Shown: positions 4,947 to 6,212 of the stretch, in pieces
How positions within the stretch are numbered: the stretch's first letter is position 1
How the letters are laid out: every line of letters starts with the position of its first letter
DNA from: Dehalococcoidia bacterium
GTDB taxonomy: Bacteria > Chloroflexota > Dehalococcoidia > JAUSJJ01
Direction of reading: 5' to 3'
Length of the DNA: 6,212 nt
Assembly (NCBI GenBank): GCA_030647705.1
Contig: JAUSJJ010000080.1
Location: 1-6,212, forward strand
Position numbers and translations under genes: made by a program
Notes under the pieces: model-generated
What the model was told of the DNA's origin: nothing
Database searches by the model: none
What the model saw: the letters and a program-made list of their open reading frames with translations, nothing else

Positions 4947-5085
4947 CATTGGGAGGCAGCACTCAAAGTTTGTTAGGAAATAGGCTCAAGCCGCCGTCCT
5001 CGGCGGCGTTTTGCGAGTAACCCTGCGCCGAGGACGGCGCAGGGAGCAAACTCACCTACAAACTTTTAGCGCACCCCATTGGGAG
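4947..5085. mobile_element. MITE-like insertion with terminal inverted repeats and target-site duplication
   Basis: CATTGGGAG occurs at 4947-4955 and again at 5077-5085, bracketing about 121 bp. The bracketed ends are imperfect inverted repeats: GGCAGCACTCAAAGTTTGT (4955-4973) against the complement of 5058-5076, GGGTGCGCTAAAAGTTTGT, agreeing at 15 of 19 positions including the terminal GG. The duplication is thus 8 bp (CATTGGGA) if the element is 4955-5076, or 9 bp if it begins at 4956. There is no coding capacity, so it would be moved in trans by a transposase elsewhere. Ends beginning GG with an 8-bp duplication occur in several IS families; I do not assign one. The flanks 4905-4946 and 5086-5148 hold nothing else that I recognise. 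Confidence 0.72.
4990..5044. repeat. Paired hairpins with complementary loops inside the MITE-like element
   Basis: Hairpin one is GCCGCCG (4990-4996) with CGGCGGC (5001-5007), loop TCCT. Hairpin two is CCCTGCGCCG (5021-5030) with CGGCGCAGGG (5035-5044), loop AGGA. The cores CGCCGTCCTCGGCG and CGCCGAGGACGGCG are reverse complements of each other. The element can therefore fold either as two hairpins whose loops could pair, or as one long stem. This twin arrangement recalls REPIN-type elements. Confidence 0.75.
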
Positions 5086-5148
5086 AGTATTGAATATAAC
5101 TTCATCGGTTCATCGTAAAAGTGGATGGGCGTGTATTCATTCGCCGCT

Positions 5149-5493
5149 TTATTTATCTTCAGAAAGATGAAAACGATGCATAAAACGGTGAAAAATTGGC
5201 GCAGCCAATACGCCAACGGAAGCCAGCAAAATCACGCCAGAATATAAGGCATAAAAAGATGCAAATATTTTTCCGGCAACTGTCTGTAATAAAGCAACCG
5301 GTCCCATCCCCCCGAGGATCATGGATGCGTTCAGCAAAGAATCAATCCACGAGAGACCCTCGAGGAAATGATAGCCAATCATCCCAATAGCCAGTGAAAA
5401 TACCAGCAGGATCAATCCCATAATTCCATTCAATACAAGTCGTTTGGCGAATACCGACCGCTTGGCTAAGGATTGCTTGTGATGCTCGTACAT
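5149..5493 (-). CDS. Two-helix membrane protein resembling a K+ channel pore module without the canonical filter
   Basis: The product has 114 residues. A basic N-terminus (1-18) precedes TM1 (about 20-40). A re-entrant-like segment, LSWIDSLLNASMIL (47-60), leads to GGMGPV (61-66), then TM2 (about 74-98, GKIFASFYALYSGVILLASV) and a basic His-rich tail, HRFMHRFHL. The order TM, pore helix, filter position, TM2 starting GKxFA matches ion-channel 2 family pores, but GGMGPV stands where TVGYGD would be, so potassium selectivity is not expected. I recall conserved bacterial hypothetical proteins with this same GMGPV segment, so it is probably a family trait and not decay. I chose ATG 5493 over the start at 5535 because CGGAGGTT lies just upstream. 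It stands 136 bases after the nitroreductase-like gene on the same strand. Confidence 0.72.
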   Translation of the reverse strand: MYEHHKQSLAKRSVFAKRLVLNGIMGLILLVFSLAIGMIGYHFLEGLSWIDSLLNASMILGGMGPVALLQTVAGKIFASFYALYSGVILLASVGVLAAPIFHRFMHRFHLSEDK

Positions 5494-5495
5494 AC

Positions 5496-5503
5496 AACCT
5501 CCG
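5496..5503 (-). promoter_or_regulatory. Ribosome-binding site of the pore-like membrane protein
   Basis: On the minus strand CGGAGGTT ends 2 bases before ATG 5493, with its GGAGG core 4 bases from it. This strong site rejects the longer in-frame start at 5535. Confidence 0.8.
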
Positions 5504-5546
5504 TCATATAGACTATGCTGAATATCAAACGGCAATTTGCATAAAC

Positions 5547-5580
5547 GTTGACGCCGATCAGTTTATTGAGTATCGTCAAC
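5547..5580. promoter_or_regulatory. Inverted repeat GTTGACG / CGTCAAC upstream of the pore-like gene
   Basis: GTTGACG (5547-5553) and CGTCAAC (5574-5580) form a 7-bp inverted repeat with a 20-base spacer in the 136-bp gap between the two minus-strand genes. On the minus strand the arm nearer the upstream gene contains TTGACG, a -35-like hexamer, but no good -10 sits 16-18 bases on. It could be a regulator site or a chance repeat. Confidence 0.3.
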
Positions 5581-5615
5581 TTTGAAGTTCTTTATCACAA
5601 CTTTATTTTATAACC

Positions 5616-5632
5616 TAACACGCCGCGTGTTA
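5616..5632 (-). other. Palindrome overlapping the stop codon of the nitroreductase-like gene
   Basis: TAACACG (5616-5622) and CGTGTTA (5626-5632) form a 7-bp stem with a 3-base loop, and the TAA stop codon is inside one arm. On the minus strand it is followed by an A/T-rich but not T-only stretch. It is thus at best a weak terminator between this gene and the pore-like gene; the symmetry also suits a protein-binding site. Confidence 0.4.
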
Positions 5633-6013
5633 CCTCCTTAACTCAATCCCCACCACCAAAGCCGTGCGACCCCAATCACTCAGAGACTGCCCCTCTTTCC
5701 AGTTTTGATATTTCCCCGCCAGCATGTGACGCGCCAGCCTTGCTCCTTTCTCCTCGCTCACGATCTGTGCAACGCCGGTGAATGTATGTTTCGCGATTCG
5801 CACAGTTACGTTTGGGTTGGCACGCAGGTTCTTGACCCAATCCGACTCATCCCCGCCGCCTGATAAAAGATAGAGCCAGTTACCCTGAATCCCAAACCAG
5901 ATCTCAATCTCATGCGGATGTCTGCTTTTGCGGCCTGTTGTGGTCAGGTAGCAGTAATCATCATTGGCAAGTTGGGAGAAAAGATTTAGAAGGTCATCGT
6001 TTTCATTCTTCAT
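5630..6013 (-). CDS. Nitroreductase/deazaflavin-dependent oxidoreductase-fold protein (PNPOx-like split barrel)
   Basis: The product has 127 residues. CYLTTTGRKSRHPHEIEIWF (21-40) is the TTGRKSG-type cofactor-binding signature of the family known from the F420-dependent nitroreductase Ddn. LYLLSGGGDESDWVKNLRAN (47-66) and the strand NPNVTVRI (67-73) follow, then a C-terminal WKEGQSLSDWGRTALVVGIE. Members are cytoplasmic and bind F420, FMN or another cofactor; some reduce quinones or nitro compounds. Here RKSRHP replaces the commoner RKSGxP. The length is normal. I chose ATG 6013 over GTG 6031 because AGAGG (6018-6022) lies 4 bases before it. The unidentified upstream gene ends 33 bases away on the same strand, which suggests a shared transcript. 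Substrate and cofactor cannot be told from sequence alone. Confidence 0.8.
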   Translation of the reverse strand: MKNENDDLLNLFSQLANDDYCYLTTTGRKSRHPHEIEIWFGIQGNWLYLLSGGGDESDWVKNLRANPNVTVRIAKHTFTGVAQIVSEEKGARLARHMLAGKYQNWKEGQSLSDWGRTALVVGIELRR

Positions 6014-6046
6014 GGAACCTCTTAAAATCACCAGATCACCCCTGGG

Positions 6047-6212
6047 TTAATAATCAGATTGGCTGATGTCAATCTCTTCGTTGGATAGGAAATATGTCTG
6101 CGCGGGCAGGAGTACATGCTTGCGTTTCCACGTGGCATAGACGGTGGTGCAGGAGGAGCGCGGCAGACGCTGTATTAATGCCGAATCGTATAACTTAATG
6201 GAACGGTTGGTA
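6047..6212 (-). CDS. C-terminal fragment of an unidentified protein (5' end outside window)
   Basis: A minus-strand frame enters from the right edge and ends in TAA at 6047-6049, giving 54 residues. It includes RSIKLYDSALIQRLPRSSCT and continues VYATWKRKHVLLPAQTYFLS, with an acidic tail NEEIDISQSDY. The composition is that of a real protein (ordered hydrophobic strands, basic patch, acidic tail), and the frame is open throughout the available sequence. The 33-base gap to the nitroreductase-like gene suggests an operon. I do not recognise the family, and the fragment has no motif that fixes a function. Confidence 0.6.
   Translation of the reverse strand, partial: TNRSIKLYDSALIQRLPRSSCTTVYATWKRKHVLLPAQTYFLSNEEIDISQSDY

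Noticed and set aside
4990..5044. Rho-independent terminator
   Set aside because: Neither hairpin is followed by a T-run on either strand, and the flanking duplication explains the structure better as an inserted element.
5196..5390. Plus-strand frame of 64 codons inside the pore-like gene
   Set aside because: It is antisense to a gene with a strong ribosome-binding site and clear membrane segments, and its own product is low-complexity and basic.

Overview
The window looks like a chromosomal segment of moderate GC from a free-living anaerobic or facultative bacterium. The mix of genes points to Chloroflexota, probably an Anaerolineae relative: the C-terminus of a tungsten/molybdopterin aldehyde:ferredoxin oxidoreductase, a DUF2203 protein, a phosphofructokinase with pyrophosphate-type residues, a UbiA prenyltransferase and an F420/flavin-type nitroreductase-fold protein. 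This placement comes from remembered family distributions, not from a search.

Layout. Positions 2-166 are the 3' end of an AOR-family gene, with a strong hairpin overlapping its stop. A 70-residue heavy-metal-associated (HMA) protein follows (222-434). Next is a striking array of 8-bp repeats (441-591) that runs up to a DUF2203 gene (600-983) and creates a spurious N-terminal extension of it. After a terminator (1050-1087) comes an EamA/RarD-type transporter (1204-2100), preceded by a shorter array of the same octamer. Between rarD and a phosphofructokinase gene (2360-3559) lies a short reading frame (2106-2360). I read it as the doubly deleted remnant of an NAD-dependent epimerase/dehydratase; its stop overlaps the kinase start. 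A UbiA-family membrane prenyltransferase (3699-4718) follows, closed by a strong terminator (4732-4773).

The 430 bp from 4719 to 5148 carry no gene but are rich in structure. A 122-bp palindrome with CGCCAAG heptamers in both arms spans 4783-4904. A MITE-like element (about 4955-5076) has 19-bp imperfect terminal inverted repeats, two internal hairpins with complementary loops, and flanking direct repeats CATTGGGAG that look like a target-site duplication. From 5149 to the right edge all genes are on the minus strand. They are a 114-residue two-helix membrane protein resembling a K+-channel pore module without the normal filter, a 127-residue nitroreductase-fold protein, and the C-terminal 54 residues of an unidentified protein.

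The genes do not form one obvious pathway. The plus strand reads as small housekeeping units (central carbon metabolism, transport, quinone or lipid prenylation). The two rightmost minus-strand genes probably share a transcript. The most noteworthy content is non-coding: the octamer arrays upstream of two genes, the MITE-like insertion and the heptamer palindrome. I see no defence system, CRISPR array, tRNA or rRNA.
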